From: Pseudomonas nunensis
GTDB lineage: Bacteria > Pseudomonadota > Gammaproteobacteria > Pseudomonadales > Pseudomonadaceae
Assembly: GCF_024296925.1 (NCBI RefSeq)
Contig: NZ_CP101125.1
Span: 4,032,501 to 4,096,500 of the forward strand
Direction of reading: 5' to 3'
DNA length: 64,000 bases
Position numbers and translations under genes: made by a program. Every line of letters begins with the position of its first letter. Within the stretch, counting starts at the first letter, position 1. Under the pieces are notes generated by a model, which was not told the origin of the DNA, made no database searches, and worked only from the letters and a program-made list of their open reading frames with translations. Positions 20,285-34,028 of the stretch are shown piece after piece.

Positions 20285-22213
20285 ATGCGCAGTCGCCTTT
20301 TCAGTCTTTTATCGTGTTTGCTTCTTTCTGCCACTGCCGCTCAATCAGTCCAGGCGGTGGACTTGTCCACCCAACGCCAGTATTACGATGAAGCCAAGCG
20401 CGCCTTGGCCAAGGGTGATTCCGAGCCCTATTTCCGCTATAGCCAGGCACTCAGCGATTATCCGCTGGAGCCGTATCTGGCCTATGACGAACTGACCGCG
20501 CGCCTTAAAACCGCCAGCAATGCCGAGATCGAGAAATTTCTCGCCGAACACGGTGACCTGCCCCAGGCCAACTGGATGAAATTGCGCTGGTTGCGCTGGC
20601 TCGCCGATCGCGGTGACTGGGCGACCTTCGTCAAGTACTACGACCCCAAGCTGAATTTCACCGAGCTGGACTGCCTGAACGCGCAGTATCAGATCGGCCA
20701 TAACCTCAAGCCCCAAGGCTACGCCAACGCCGAAAAGCTCTGGCTGACCGGCAAATCGCAACCTGCCGCCTGTGATGGCCTGTTCGGGATCTGGGCCGCC
20801 GAAGGTCAACTGACCGAACAGAAACGCTGGGAACGCACCAAACTCGCGGCCCAGGCACGCAACTACCCACTCGCCAACAGTCTGGTCAGCGGCCTGACCA
20901 CCCTCGCCCCGCGCGGTCGTTTGTTGGTGGATGTGGCGCAGAAGCCCGAGCTGCTCAATCAGCCGTCACGGTTTGCTCCGGCCGATGAGCCAATGTCCGA
21001 CATCGTCAGCCTCGGCCTGCGTCGCCTGGCCAAACAGGACCCGGACAAGGCCATGGACCTGCTCGACGGTTACGCCACCAGCATGCACTTCTCCCGTGAT
21101 GAGAAAGTCGCCATTGCCCGGGAAATCGGCCTGACCCTCGCCCGACGTTTCGACCCGCGCGCGCTGGACGTCATGACCAAGTACGACCCGGAACTGCGCG
21201 ACAACACCGTGTCCGAATGGCGCCTGCGCCTGCTGCTGCGCCTGGCACGTTGGGATGATGCCTATCAGTTGACCCGGCGCTTGCCGCAGGACCTGGCAAC
21301 CACCAACCGCTGGCGCTACTGGCAGGCCCGCAGTCTGGAACTGGCGCAGCCGCAGAATCCGGAAGCGCAGACGCTGTACAAGGGCCTCGCCCGCGAACGG
21401 GATTTCTACGGTTTCCTCGCAGCTGATCGCTCGCAACTGCCCTATTCGCTGCTCAACAAACCGTTGGTGCTCAGCCAGGCGTTGATCAATAAGGTGCGCA
21501 ACACACCGGGTGTGCGTCGCGCCCTGGAATTCCACGCCCGTGGCCAGATCGTCGACGGTCGTCGCGAGTGGTATCACGTCAGCCGTCATTTCAACCGCGA
21601 CGAAATGGTTGCCCAGGCGAAACTGGCCTACGACCTGAAATGGTATTTCCCGGCGATCCGCACCATCAGTCAGGCGCAGTACTGGGACGACCTGGACATC
21701 CGCTTCCCGATGGCCCACCGCGACACTCTGGTGCGTGAAGCCAAGGTCCGTGGCTTGCATTCGAGCTGGGTGTTCGCCATCACTCGCCAGGAAAGTGCTT
21801 TCATGGACGACGCCCGCTCCGGCGTCGGCGCCAGCGGCCTGATGCAACTGATGCCCGGCACCGCCAAGGAAACCGCGCGCAAGTTCAGCATTCCCCTGGC
21901 CTCGCCGCAGCAAGTGCTCGACCCGGACAAGAACATCCAGCTCGGCGCCGCCTACCTGAGCCAGGTTCACAGCCAGTTCAACGGCAACCGCGTCCTCGCC
22001 TCCGCCGCCTACAACGCAGGCCCCGGTCGCGTGCGCCAGTGGCTGCGCGGTGCCGATCACCTGAGCTTCGACGTGTGGGTGGAAAGCATCCCGTTCGACG
22101 AAACCCGCCAGTACGTGCAGAACGTATTGTCGTACTCGGTGATCTACGGCCAGAAACTCAACTCGCCGCAGCCGCTGGTGGATTGGCATGAACGGTATTT
22201 TGATGATCAATGA
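20285..22213 (+). CDS. slt: Soluble lytic murein transglycosylase
   Basis: This 642-residue periplasmic enzyme cleaves the glycan strand to 1,6-anhydromuropeptides. A signal peptide (MRSRLFSLLSCLLLSATAAQ, cleaved after about VQA) is followed by a long helical U-domain and a C-terminal goose-lysozyme-like SLT domain. The catalytic Glu is in FAITRQESAF (about residue 500), with GASGLMQLMPGTA and AAYNAGPGRVRQWL downstream. The ATG at 20285 gives the same length as P. aeruginosa Slt (PA3020); an upstream in-frame ATG at 20237 would disrupt the signal peptide. It supplies substrates that NagZ recycles. Confidence 0.94.
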   Translation: MRSRLFSLLSCLLLSATAAQSVQAVDLSTQRQYYDEAKRALAKGDSEPYFRYSQALSDYPLEPYLAYDELTARLKTASNAEIEKFLAEHGDLPQANWMKLRWLRWLADRGDWATFVKYYDPKLNFTELDCLNAQYQIGHNLKPQGYANAEKLWLTGKSQPAACDGLFGIWAAEGQLTEQKRWERTKLAAQARNYPLANSLVSGLTTLAPRGRLLVDVAQKPELLNQPSRFAPADEPMSDIVSLGLRRLAKQDPDKAMDLLDGYATSMHFSRDEKVAIAREIGLTLARRFDPRALDVMTKYDPELRDNTVSEWRLRLLLRLARWDDAYQLTRRLPQDLATTNRWRYWQARSLELAQPQNPEAQTLYKGLARERDFYGFLAADRSQLPYSLLNKPLVLSQALINKVRNTPGVRRALEFHARGQIVDGRREWYHVSRHFNRDEMVAQAKLAYDLKWYFPAIRTISQAQYWDDLDIRFPMAHRDTLVREAKVRGLHSSWVFAITRQESAFMDDARSGVGASGLMQLMPGTAKETARKFSIPLASPQQVLDPDKNIQLGAAYLSQVHSQFNGNRVLASAAYNAGPGRVRQWLRGADHLSFDVWVESIPFDETRQYVQNVLSYSVIYGQKLNSPQPLVDWHERYFDDQ

Positions 22214-22228
22214 CCGGTAATGCCGGTC

Positions 22229-22374
22229 GCGCAGGAGCTGCCGCAGGCTGCGATCTTTTGATCTGCTCCTGAAAAAATGCCCGCATCGAGTGATGCGGGC
22301 ATTTTTGTTTGTGGTTCAAAGGAAGATCAAAAGATCGCAGCCTCGTTTCACTCGACAGCTCCTACGCGGGTCTC
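22229..22374. repeat. Single REP-like arms and a terminator downstream of slt
   Basis: The sequence at 22240-22265 and the inverted arm at 22330-22372 share GCTGCGATCTTTTGAT with the family at 27167-27270 and 47994-48096. Between them AAATGCCCGCATC and GATGCGGGCATTT (22275-22307) make an intrinsic terminator for slt. Confidence 0.7.
22275..22311 (+). terminator. slt terminator
   Basis: The stem AAATGCCCGCATC/GATGCGGGCATTT with a short GAGT loop and a T-run sits about 65 bases after the slt stop. Confidence 0.85.
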
Positions 22375-23393
22375 GACGGTATTGATGCCTTGCCGTGCGC
22401 AGTCAAACGGTATCGTTGAGCAGGGCTTTTAGGTGAGTCGGGATCGGTCATTTCGATCAAACCAGCGACCAATGCCGGCTTAAGGTAATTGGCTCGGAAG
22501 GTCGCCTTATGCGCCAGACCGACCTCTACCATCAACTCATTAACCTTGAGTGGACCACCGCCATTTAGCGCCAAAAGCAGCCTTGCTACTTGGTCGGTTA
22601 CTTGGTCGGTTACTTGGTCGGTCTGGGGTTCACTCCGAGCCGCTTCCGCCAGCGCAAGACTCAACGCCTTAAGCATGAACTCAACAAAAGGCGTCGATTC
22701 CGCCAACTGGTCAGCAGCAGACAACGCCGCGTAATACGCATCCTGCTGCTCACGAATCACCGCTTCGACCGGCAGATAAGCCAGCACAGGACGCCACTGA
22801 CTGAGTATCAAGGTCTGCCAGAGACGCCCCATCCGCCCATTGCCATCGGCGAAAGGATGGATGAATTCGAACTCGTAGTGGAACACACAACTGATGATCA
22901 ACGGATGCCAGTCAGACGCTCCCAGCCACGCCAGCAAGTCATCCATCAGATGCGCAACGCGACTCGGTGGCGGAGCCATATGCACCAATTGCTCGCCACG
23001 GTAAATGCCCACACCCGCCTGACGAAACCGCCCGCAATCATCAATCAATCCGTGCATAAGCAGTTCATGAGCGCGGAGCAAATCGGCTCGACTGCCAGGC
23101 TTCCAGTGCGGCATCGCTTCATAGGCTGTAAAAGCGTTGCGTACTTCCTGAATTTCCCGTGGCAAACCCAGTACACGCTGCCCGGCCAAGACAGCCGTTA
23201 CCTGCTTGATGCTGAGGGTGTTGTTTTCGATCGCCAACGAAGCCTGAATCGTACGAATACGATTACTGCGGCGTAGCTGAGGCGTCTGTTGACTATCACT
23301 TACTGCCGACAGCTGACCGATCTGTTCACTGATCTCAGCGATCAACGCCAGTATTTTCGTGGTCAGGGTCAACGGTGGTTGGTAGCGACTCAT
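22362..23393 (-). CDS. Fic-domain protein (predicted AMP transferase)
   Basis: This 343-residue protein has the complete Fic motif HPFADGNGRMGR (His179), preceded by a Fic_N-type region. An N-terminal inhibitory helix motif S-x3-E-N (SLAIEN, residues 52-57) marks it as a class II Fic protein, self-inhibited by Glu56. A TDQV-type repeat (residues 258-269) leads into a C-terminal winged-helix-like domain (ARLLLALNGGGPLKVNELM). Canonical Fic enzymes transfer AMP to hydroxyl side chains of target proteins; the target here is unknown. It is flanked by repeat-family sequences and has no antitoxin-like neighbour, which fits intramolecular inhibition. The ATG at 23393 follows GATGAGG. Confidence 0.92.
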   Translation of the reverse strand: MSRYQPPLTLTTKILALIAEISEQIGQLSAVSDSQQTPQLRRSNRIRTIQASLAIENNTLSIKQVTAVLAGQRVLGLPREIQEVRNAFTAYEAMPHWKPGSRADLLRAHELLMHGLIDDCGRFRQAGVGIYRGEQLVHMAPPPSRVAHLMDDLLAWLGASDWHPLIISCVFHYEFEFIHPFADGNGRMGRLWQTLILSQWRPVLAYLPVEAVIREQQDAYYAALSAADQLAESTPFVEFMLKALSLALAEAARSEPQTDQVTDQVTDQVARLLLALNGGGPLKVNELMVEVGLAHKATFRANYLKPALVAGLIEMTDPDSPKSPAQRYRLTAHGKASIPSRPA

Positions 23394-23465
23394 AGCCTCA
23401 TCCGGGCAACTTGATCAAGGCGACATGATGCCCGAACAAAGGGGTTCAGGCAGCCATCATTCAGA

Positions 23466-23534
23466 GTCAAAAGATCGCAGCCTCGTTTCACTCGACAGCT
23501 CCTACACAGCCCCTACACAGCCCCTACACAGCTC

Positions 23535-23539
<5 letters not shown>
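23466..23539. repeat. REP arm extended by four 11-bp tandem units
   Basis: A single family arm (CAAAAGATCGCAGCCTCGTT..) runs into four 11-bp units: CAGCTCCTACA, CAGCCCCTACA twice, and CAGCTCCTACG (23496-23539). The last unit contains the stop codon of the neighbouring ABC exporter gene. Confidence 0.8.
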
Positions 23540-25322
<1,783 letters not shown>

Positions 25323-25579
25323 CCAGGTTCGCGGTAGAAGCGATTGATGGGGCCAGCCTACACACTCAATGGGGTGGAACTCTGTAAATCACAATGAGTC
25401 AGGTTAATTATGTCCGCCAAGACTAGCGGCTAGACGCTATTGGTCTAAAGTCCGGGTGGCAACAATGCGGGATTTCTGGTGGACTGGAGTTGCCGCTCGG
25501 GAGAGACCGCAGGGAGTTGTCACAGCCCGGTCACCTGGCGGTTTTAGAGTAAGCACACAACCTGATGAGGAGACAGGCC

Positions 25580-25759
25580 ATGTCCTTGCAAAACAGCAGC
25601 GAAGACAAGATTCAAGTGATCCGCACACAGCCAGACCAGTCTCTGGGTTGCTCGATTATCGATGAGGACGGGCACGAAGTACCGATCACTGAAGGCATGA
25701 TCCAGGACGCCTGCCGCGAACTGGAGAAGCGATTGGTCAAGCCTGCCGAACAAGAGTGA
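25580..25759 (+). CDS. Small conserved Pseudomonas protein (PA1571-like)
   Basis: This 59-residue acidic, soluble protein begins MSLQNSSEDKIQVIRTQPDQ and contains IIDEDGHEVPITEGMIQDAC. From memory it resembles the small family named after PA1571; the function is unknown. The ATG at 25580 is preceded by GAGGAGA. It is monocistronic with its own terminator (25780-25806), which argues for a real gene despite the size. Confidence 0.75.
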   Translation: MSLQNSSEDKIQVIRTQPDQSLGCSIIDEDGHEVPITEGMIQDACRELEKRLVKPAEQE

Positions 25760-25779
25760 TATAGCCACCGTCTTCTTGA

Positions 25780-25806
25780 CCCGGCCCAGGTTGGCCGGGT
25801 TTTTTA
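25780..25806 (+). terminator. Terminator after the PA1571-like gene
   Basis: ACCCGGCC and GGCCGGGT arms around CAGGTT are followed by TTTTTTA. Confidence 0.9.
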
Positions 25807-25835
25807 TGGGTGATTATCCAGACATTGCGGTGCGG

Positions 25836-25936
25836 CTATTCGCGAGCAAGCCCGCTCCCACAGGGGATTTTTGGTGAACACAAATGTGGTGTTCAACCGA
25901 GATCCAGTGTGGGAGCGGGCTTGCTCGCGAAGGGGC
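25836..25936. repeat. REP pair, TGTGGGAGCGGGCTTGCTCG family
   Basis: Inverted copies at 25838-25863 and 25906-25934 lie between the convergent PA1571-like gene and pdxB. Confidence 0.85.
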
Positions 25937-25947
25937 CGACTCGATTC

Positions 25948-27090
25948 CTAGACGGCCACTGCACCGAGGGCCGCCACGATCTTCTGCAACACCGCCGACT
26001 CCCCCTCAATCCGCACCTGCAACCCATCAATTTCCCTGCGCGGCGGATAGTTCTTGCGCAGCGCATCAAACGCCGCACGCTGCTCGCTCACATTGCCCAC
26101 AAGACTGCGGCGGAAATCCGCATCGTCGCGGCGCGGGTCATACACGCCTCGGCACAACATCGCCAGCGCCCAGGCCGGATCGCTGTCAGCGTGCAAGGTC
26201 ACTTGCTTCAACCACGGCGCGGGCAGCAAATCGCTCAGGCTGACTTCGGCCGGCTGGCCGAGGAAGTCGCAATACGCCTGATAGATCTGCGCCGTGCCGC
26301 GCTGTTTGCCGTCGAGGCTGTAGCCGGCGATATGCGGTGTCGCCAGCACGCAAAGGTCAGCCAGTGCCACGTCGACCTCGGGCTCGCCTTCCCAGACGTC
26401 CAGCACCGCTTGCAGGTCTTCACGCTGCAGCAACACCTGACGCAGGGCCGCGTTGTCCACCACCGGGCCACGGCTGGCGTTGATCAGCCAGGCGCCGGGC
26501 TTGAGTCGGTTCAAACGGGGCTTGTCGAACAGGTGCCAGGTCGCCTGAGCGCCGTGCTTCTTCAACGGCGTGTGCAGGCTGATGACGTCGCATTGCTCGA
26601 TGATCTGCTCCAGGCTGACAAAATCGCCGCCCTCCGCCGCTTGCCGGGGCGGGTCGCACACCAGCACGTTCCAGCCCAGACCTTGCAGAACCTTGACCAA
26701 CCGCCCGCCCACTTCGCCGGCACCGACTACGCCATAGGTGCGTTGAGTCAGGTCGGCGCCTTCGATTTCAGCCAGGGTCAGCAGGCTGCCAAGCACATAG
26801 TCGACCACGCCCCGGGCATTGCAGCCGGGTGCGCTGGACCAGGTGATGCCGGCCTGTTGAAAGTAATCCAGGTCTAGGTGATCGGTGCCGATAGTGCAGG
26901 TACCGACAAACCGCACCTTGCTGCCTTCGAGCAACGAACGATTGACGTTGGTCACCGAGCGCACCAGCAATACATCGGCCTGCTCGACCATGGCGCGGTC
27001 GATGGAACGTCCCGGCACCCGGCGGATTTCGCCGAAACCCTGGAAAAAGGCATCGAGCAGCGGGATATTTTCGTCGGCAACAATCAGCAT
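25948..27090 (-). CDS. pdxB: Erythronate-4-phosphate dehydrogenase
   Basis: This 380-residue D-2-hydroxyacid dehydrogenase oxidises 4-phospho-D-erythronate in the DXP-dependent route to pyridoxal 5'-phosphate. It shows the NAD-binding [11 protein letters not shown] (about residues 120-130), the conserved [13 protein letters not shown] segment with catalytic Arg, and a C-terminal PdxB dimerisation domain ([13 protein letters not shown] to the end) that separates it from SerA-like relatives. The ATG at 27090 has AAAGGAG seven bases upstream. A longer upstream frame runs into the REP element and is not used. Confidence 0.95.
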   Translation of the reverse strand: MLIVADENIPLLDAFFQGFGEIRRVPGRSIDRAMVEQADVLLVRSVTNVNRSLLEGSKVRFVGTCTIGTDHLDLDYFQQAGITWSSAPGCNARGVVDYVLGSLLTLAEIEGADLTQRTYGVVGAGEVGGRLVKVLQGLGWNVLVCDPPRQAAEGGDFVSLEQIIEQCDVISLHTPLKKHGAQATWHLFDKPRLNRLKPGAWLINASRGPVVDNAALRQVLLQREDLQAVLDVWEGEPEVDVALADLCVLATPHIAGYSLDGKQRGTAQIYQAYCDFLGQPAEVSLSDLLPAPWLKQVTLHADSDPAWALAMLCRGVYDPRRDDADFRRSLVGNVSEQRAAFDALRKNYPPRREIDGLQVRIEGESAVLQKIVAALGAVAV

Positions 27091-27166
27091 GGCGAGGCTC
27101 CTTTGGCGGATCGGCAGTGTAGTTGCAGATGACCCGTCACGCCTAGCACGCATCCCCTGTAGGAGC

Positions 27167-27270
27167 CATGTAGGAGCTGTCGAGTGAAACGAGGCTGCGA
27201 TCTTTTGACTTTGCTTTTTAAAAAACAAGATCAAAAGATCGCAGCCTCGTTTCACTCGTCAGCTCCTACG
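27167..27270. repeat. REP-like inverted pair, GTAGGAGCTGTCGAGTGAAA family
   Basis: Two arms of about 43 bases are near-perfect inverted copies (27168-27210 and 27228-27270), separated by a short A/T-rich loop. The predicted RNA or cruciform would be very stable. Confidence 0.85.
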
Positions 27271-27388
27271 GGGGATGTGCAGTAGGTGGGAAGAATTACA
27301 AATCCACAACACAGCGCTTTTCCTGACCAGTGCGTCAACGGGGTAGAATGCGCCGCCTTGCGCCTCAAGTACCCTGGACGTTTCGCTC

Positions 27389-28798
27389 GTGAATTCCGTG
27401 ACTGATCACCCCGCTGCAACTCCCCTCACCCGCCCGGCCCGGATTCGCCTGGAGCTGAAGACCTTGCTCGCACTGGCGTTGCCGATCATGATCGCGCAAC
27501 TGGCGACCACCGCCATGGGCTTCGTCGATGCGGTGATGGCCGGCCGTGTCGGTCCCCGTGACCTGGCCGCCGTAGCGCTGGGCAACTCGATCTGGGTCCC
27601 GGTGTTTTTGTTGATGACCGGTACGTTGCTCGCCACAACACCGAAAGTCGCCCAGCGTTTCGGCGCTGGCACCCACAACGAGATCGGCCCGATCGTGCGC
27701 CAGGCGTTGTGGCTGGCCCTGGTGGTGGGCTTGATGGCGACCGGCATGCTGATTGCCGCCGAGCCGATCCTGCACATCATGAAGGTCGACCCCGAACTGA
27801 TCGGCCCGTGCATGCAATACCTGCACGGCATCGCCGCCGGTTTGCCAGCGGTTGCGCTTTACCACGTGCTGCGCTGCTACAGCGACGGCATGGGCCGCAC
27901 GCGTCCGGCGATGATCCTGGGTTTGTGCGCCCTGGCGCTGAACATCCCGCTGAACTACGTGTTCATTTATGGCCACCTGGGCGTGCCCGCCATGGGCGGC
28001 GCCGGCTGCGGCTGGGCGACAGGGATTGTGATGTGGTTCATGGCCCTCGGCATGATCGTCTATACACGCTGGGCGCCGGCCTACCAGAAAAGCGAGCTGT
28101 TCAGCCGCTTCGACTGGCCACAATGGTCGGTGATCAAACGCCTGCTGAGCATCGGCCTGCCGATCGGCATCGCAGTGTTCGCCGAATCGAGCATCTTCGC
28201 GGTGATTGCCCTGTTGATCGGCAGCCTCGGTGCAACCGTCGTGGCCGGGCACCAGATCGCGCTGAACGTCAGCTCCCTGGTGTTCATGATCCCCTACTCG
28301 CTGGGCATGGCCGTCACCGTGCGCGTCGGCCAGGCACTGGGCCGCAATGAACCCCGTGAAGCACGCTTTGCCGCAGGTGTCGGCATGGGCACCGCGCTGG
28401 CTTATGCGTGTCTGTCGGCGAGCATGATGTTGTTGCTGCGAGAACACATCGCCACGATCTACACCGCCGACCCGACGGTGATTCATGTGGCGGCGATGCT
28501 GATTGTGTATTCGGCGCTGTTTCAGTTTTCCGATGCGATCCAGGTCACGGCGGCCGGTGCATTGCGCGGTTATCAGGACACGCGGGTGACGATGATCCTG
28601 ACCTTGTTCGCGTATTGGGGGATTGGCTTGCCGGTGGGTTACGCCTTGGGCCTGACCGACTGGTTCGGCGCGCCGAGCGGCCCGAGCGGGCTGTGGCAGG
28701 GTTTGATCGTGGGCTTGAGTTGCGCGGCGCTGATGCTGTCGATCCGCCTGACGCGCAGTGCACGCAAGCGGATTCGTATCAGCCAGTCGATGGGTTAA
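27389..28798 (+). CDS. MATE family multidrug efflux transporter (NorM/PmpM-like)
   Basis: This 469-residue inner-membrane protein has twelve predicted helices in two MatE repeats (about residues 25-185 and 255-420). NorM-type segments include [20 protein letters not shown] in helix 1 and the acidic residues used for cation coupling. Family members use a Na+ or H+ gradient to expel cationic drugs; PmpM of P. aeruginosa (PA1361) is the closest named relative I can suggest. Translation starts at GTG 27389 with a weak ribosome binding site. The stop overlaps the convergent tusA stop by four bases. Confidence 0.9.
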   Translation: MNSVTDHPAATPLTRPARIRLELKTLLALALPIMIAQLATTAMGFVDAVMAGRVGPRDLAAVALGNSIWVPVFLLMTGTLLATTPKVAQRFGAGTHNEIGPIVRQALWLALVVGLMATGMLIAAEPILHIMKVDPELIGPCMQYLHGIAAGLPAVALYHVLRCYSDGMGRTRPAMILGLCALALNIPLNYVFIYGHLGVPAMGGAGCGWATGIVMWFMALGMIVYTRWAPAYQKSELFSRFDWPQWSVIKRLLSIGLPIGIAVFAESSIFAVIALLIGSLGATVVAGHQIALNVSSLVFMIPYSLGMAVTVRVGQALGRNEPREARFAAGVGMGTALAYACLSASMMLLLREHIATIYTADPTVIHVAAMLIVYSALFQFSDAIQVTAAGALRGYQDTRVTMILTLFAYWGIGLPVGYALGLTDWFGAPSGPSGLWQGLIVGLSCAALMLSIRLTRSARKRIRISQSMG

Positions 28799-29046
28799 GC
28801 GAGTTTCTTGCGGATCCAGTAGAGGTAGGTGCCTGCCTCTTCGTGCTGCGCCACCAGCTCGTGGTCGAGAAACACGCAGAACTTGGGAATGTCGCGCCGG
28901 GTCGACGGGTCGGTGGCGATCACCTTGAGCAAGCCGCCGGGCGCCAGGTCACGGATGTGCTGGTGCAACATCATCACCGGCTCCGGGCAGTTGAGGCCGG
29001 TGGCGTCGAGGGTGCCGTCTACCGGCGTATCAAGCATTTCACTCAT
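28795..29046 (-). CDS. tusA: Sulfur-carrier protein TusA
   Basis: This 83-residue SirA/TusA-fold protein has the CPxP active site [14 protein letters not shown] (Cys about residue 20), the cysteine that carries the persulfide. TusA passes sulfur from IscS towards the TusBCD-E relay for 2-thiouridine in tRNA wobble positions. The conserved [12 protein letters not shown] segment is present. AGGAGTGAATC precedes the ATG. It converges on the MATE gene with a four-base overlap. Confidence 0.95.
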   Translation of the reverse strand: MSEMLDTPVDGTLDATGLNCPEPVMMLHQHIRDLAPGGLLKVIATDPSTRRDIPKFCVFLDHELVAQHEEAGTYLYWIRKKLA

Positions 29047-29120
29047 GATTCACTCCTGAAACTGGCCGGCATTGTCGCGCATTGCCGGGTGTTCGGTCAT
29101 CTGTGGCATGACGCCATCCC

Positions 29121-29219
29121 CCCTGTGGGAGCGGGCTTGCTCGCGAAAGCGGTGTGTCAGTCGACATCAATGTTGAATGTCAGCCCGCCTTCGCGAGCAA
29201 GCCCGCTCCCACAGGGGAT
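29121..29219. repeat. REP pair, TGTGGGAGCGGGCTTGCTCG family
   Basis: Inverted copies at 29124-29148 and 29189-29216 lie between rlmM and tusA. Confidence 0.85.
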
Positions 29220-29227
29220 CGCTGGTC

Positions 29228-30301
29228 TCAGCGGGATTTGGGTTTCTTCACATCAATCCGGCGCAAATGGCAGGTCACTTCTTCGCGGTCGTGGTACAGC
29301 TGTTTGCAGCCGATTTCGACCTTGATCCCGCGTTCCTTGAAGCCCTCGGCGATACGTTCGAGCAAGCGCTTCACTTCCGCGTAACGCTGTTTCATCGGCA
29401 GCTTGAGGTTGACCACCGCTTCGCGGCAATGGCCTTCGCCAATCCACTCTTCCAGCATTGCGGCGTTGCGCGCCGGTTTCTCGACGATGTCGCAGACCAT
29501 CCAGTCCACCGGTTGGCGTGGCTTGAAGGTGAAACCGTCGGCCATCAAGTGCTGCACCAGGCCGGTGTCCATCAGACTTTCGGCCATCGGACCGTTGTCG
29601 ATGGCGGTCACCAGCATGCCACGGTTGACCAGTTGCCAGGTCCAGCCGCCTGGCGCAGCGCCGAGGTCAACGCCGGTCATGTCGCTGTGCAGGCGCTCAT
29701 CCCACTGGTCCCGCGGGATAAAGTGGTGCCAGGCCTCTTCCAGCTTCAGGGTTGAACGACTTGGTGCGTCGCGCGGAAACTTCAGGCGTGGAATACCCAT
29801 CGGCCACATCGCCGAGTTATTCGACTCAGCCAGGCCGACGAACACTTCACGACCGCTTTTGAAGGTCAGCAGCAGGCGCGGCTTGCTGGCGTCTTCCACC
29901 AGTTTGCCGGCGGCCATCAGTGCCTTGCGCAGATGACCTTCGAATTTCTTGCAGAAGTTCGACAGTTCCTTGCCATCGTTGGTGTCGACCATTTCCAGCC
30001 ACAGGCTGCCGCACACCGGGAAATCGACGATGTGCGCGAGGATCACGCTGATACGGTCGGTTTCCGGCAAATCGATGAAAATCCCGCGCGCCCATTGGCG
30101 CGGGAAGATCAGCTCGGCAAAACGCTGGCCGCGCATCAGGCGCTCGGCGCCGTCTTCTTCGGTGCAGATGAATTCGGCGCAGGCGCTGGCGGTCTTGGCC
30201 TTGGCATAACCGGCCACGTTCAAGCGTGCGGCGTGTTCGGCAATCTCGGAACAGACTTCGCCTTCGAAGCCCGGCCGGCAATGCATAAATAGGGTGTTCA
30301 T
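29228..30301 (-). CDS. rlmM: 23S rRNA (cytidine-2'-O)-methyltransferase RlmM
   Basis: This 357-residue enzyme methylates C2498 of 23S rRNA using S-adenosylmethionine. The N-terminal THUMP-like region (residues 1-160, starting MNTLFMHCRPGFEGEV) precedes a Rossmann methyltransferase domain with VDLGAAPGGWTWQL (SAM site), VDWMVCDIVEKPAR and the K-D-K-E catalytic set. The ATG at 30301 follows AGGAGTAAGA; the longer frame to 30391 is not used. Divergent from acnA. Confidence 0.95.
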   Translation of the reverse strand: MNTLFMHCRPGFEGEVCSEIAEHAARLNVAGYAKAKTASACAEFICTEEDGAERLMRGQRFAELIFPRQWARGIFIDLPETDRISVILAHIVDFPVCGSLWLEMVDTNDGKELSNFCKKFEGHLRKALMAAGKLVEDASKPRLLLTFKSGREVFVGLAESNNSAMWPMGIPRLKFPRDAPSRSTLKLEEAWHHFIPRDQWDERLHSDMTGVDLGAAPGGWTWQLVNRGMLVTAIDNGPMAESLMDTGLVQHLMADGFTFKPRQPVDWMVCDIVEKPARNAAMLEEWIGEGHCREAVVNLKLPMKQRYAEVKRLLERIAEGFKERGIKVEIGCKQLYHDREEVTCHLRRIDVKKPKSR

Positions 30302-30524
30302 TCTTACTCCTGGGCAGATGGCGAGGAATTCAGCCACTGCGCGATGCCCAGGCTTGCGGTGAAGCAAAGCCTGTAACGAAAACCGGCGCATGATAGCCGA
30401 GTTCGGAACCTTGGACTTGTCGATAGAGTCCAGTTATTAGCCAGCTACTTAAAACAGGGCTAGGTTTAATGCTCTGTTTGTCCCGTCAGTCCGTAGCCGT
30501 GCGGACCCAAAGGAGTCATTTCAA

Positions 30525-33266
<2,742 letters not shown>

Positions 33267-33283
33267 ACACCGCTGCTGACAGA

Positions 33284-33311
33284 GACACCGCCTTCGGGCG
33301 GTGTTTTTGTT
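33284..33311 (+). terminator. acnA terminator
   Basis: ACACCGCC and GGCGGTGT arms around TTCGG are followed by TTTTTG. Confidence 0.85.
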
Positions 33312-33354
33312 TGTGCTGAGAAGTGAACAAAAATACCCTGCACACCAGCGATCA

Positions 33355-33989
33355 ATTGTGGGAGCGGGCTTGCTCGCGAAGGCGGAGCATCAGGCGACAT
33401 TGATGCTGGATTTGATGGCCCCTTCGCGAGCAGGCTCGCTCCCACAGGGGTTATGCGTCGAACAAAAATTCCCTGAACAACACCAATCCATTGTGGGAGC
33501 GAGCTTGCTCGCGATGGCGTACTGACAGGCGGCATCGATGTTGGATGTAATGGCCTCATCGCGAGCAAGCTCGCTCCCACAGGGGTTATGTGTCGAACAA
33601 AAATTCCCTGAACAACACCAATCCATTGTGGGAGCGAGCTTGCTCGCGATGGCGTACTGACAGACGACATTGATGTTGGATGTAATGGCCTCATCGCGAG
33701 CAAGCTCGCTCCCACAGGGGTTATGTGTCGAACAAAAATTCCCTGAACAACACCGATCTACTGTGGGAGTGAGCCTGCTCGCGAAAGCGTACTGACAGTC
33801 AGCGTCAATGTTTATGCTATGCCCCCTTCGCGAGCAGGCTCGCTCCCACAAGGGGTCATGTGTCGAACACCAATCTCCTGAACAACACCAATCCATTGTG
33901 GGAGCGAGCTTGCTCGCGATGGCGTACTGACAGACGACATTGATGTTGGATGTAATGGCCTCATCGCGAGCAAGCTCGCTCCCACAGGG
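33355..33989. repeat. Tandem array of REP doublets, exact 135-bp period
   Basis: Five units begin at 33355, 33490, 33625, 33760 and 33895, each exactly 135 bases apart; the last is truncated at about 95 bases. Each unit is a REP arm, a spacer of about 45 bases, an inverted REP arm, then a tail containing TGTGTCGAACAAAAATTCCC and AACAACACC. Units 2, 3 and 5 are nearly identical; 1 and 4 are diverged. This is a BIME-type array lying between acnA and a CPBP protease gene. No protein gene is evident in it. Confidence 0.92.
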
Positions 33990-34028
33990 GCCGAGGCGCC
34001 CACAAATTTTCGGACACAAGGATTTCAC

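Noticed and set aside
22362..23393. Fic gene as half of a toxin-antitoxin pair
   Set aside because: The inhibitory motif is within the same protein and no small antitoxin frame is adjacent.
33355..33989. Resemblance to a CRISPR array
   Set aside because: The repeated unit is 135 bases, spacers are themselves repeated, and no cas genes are present; it is a REP doublet array.
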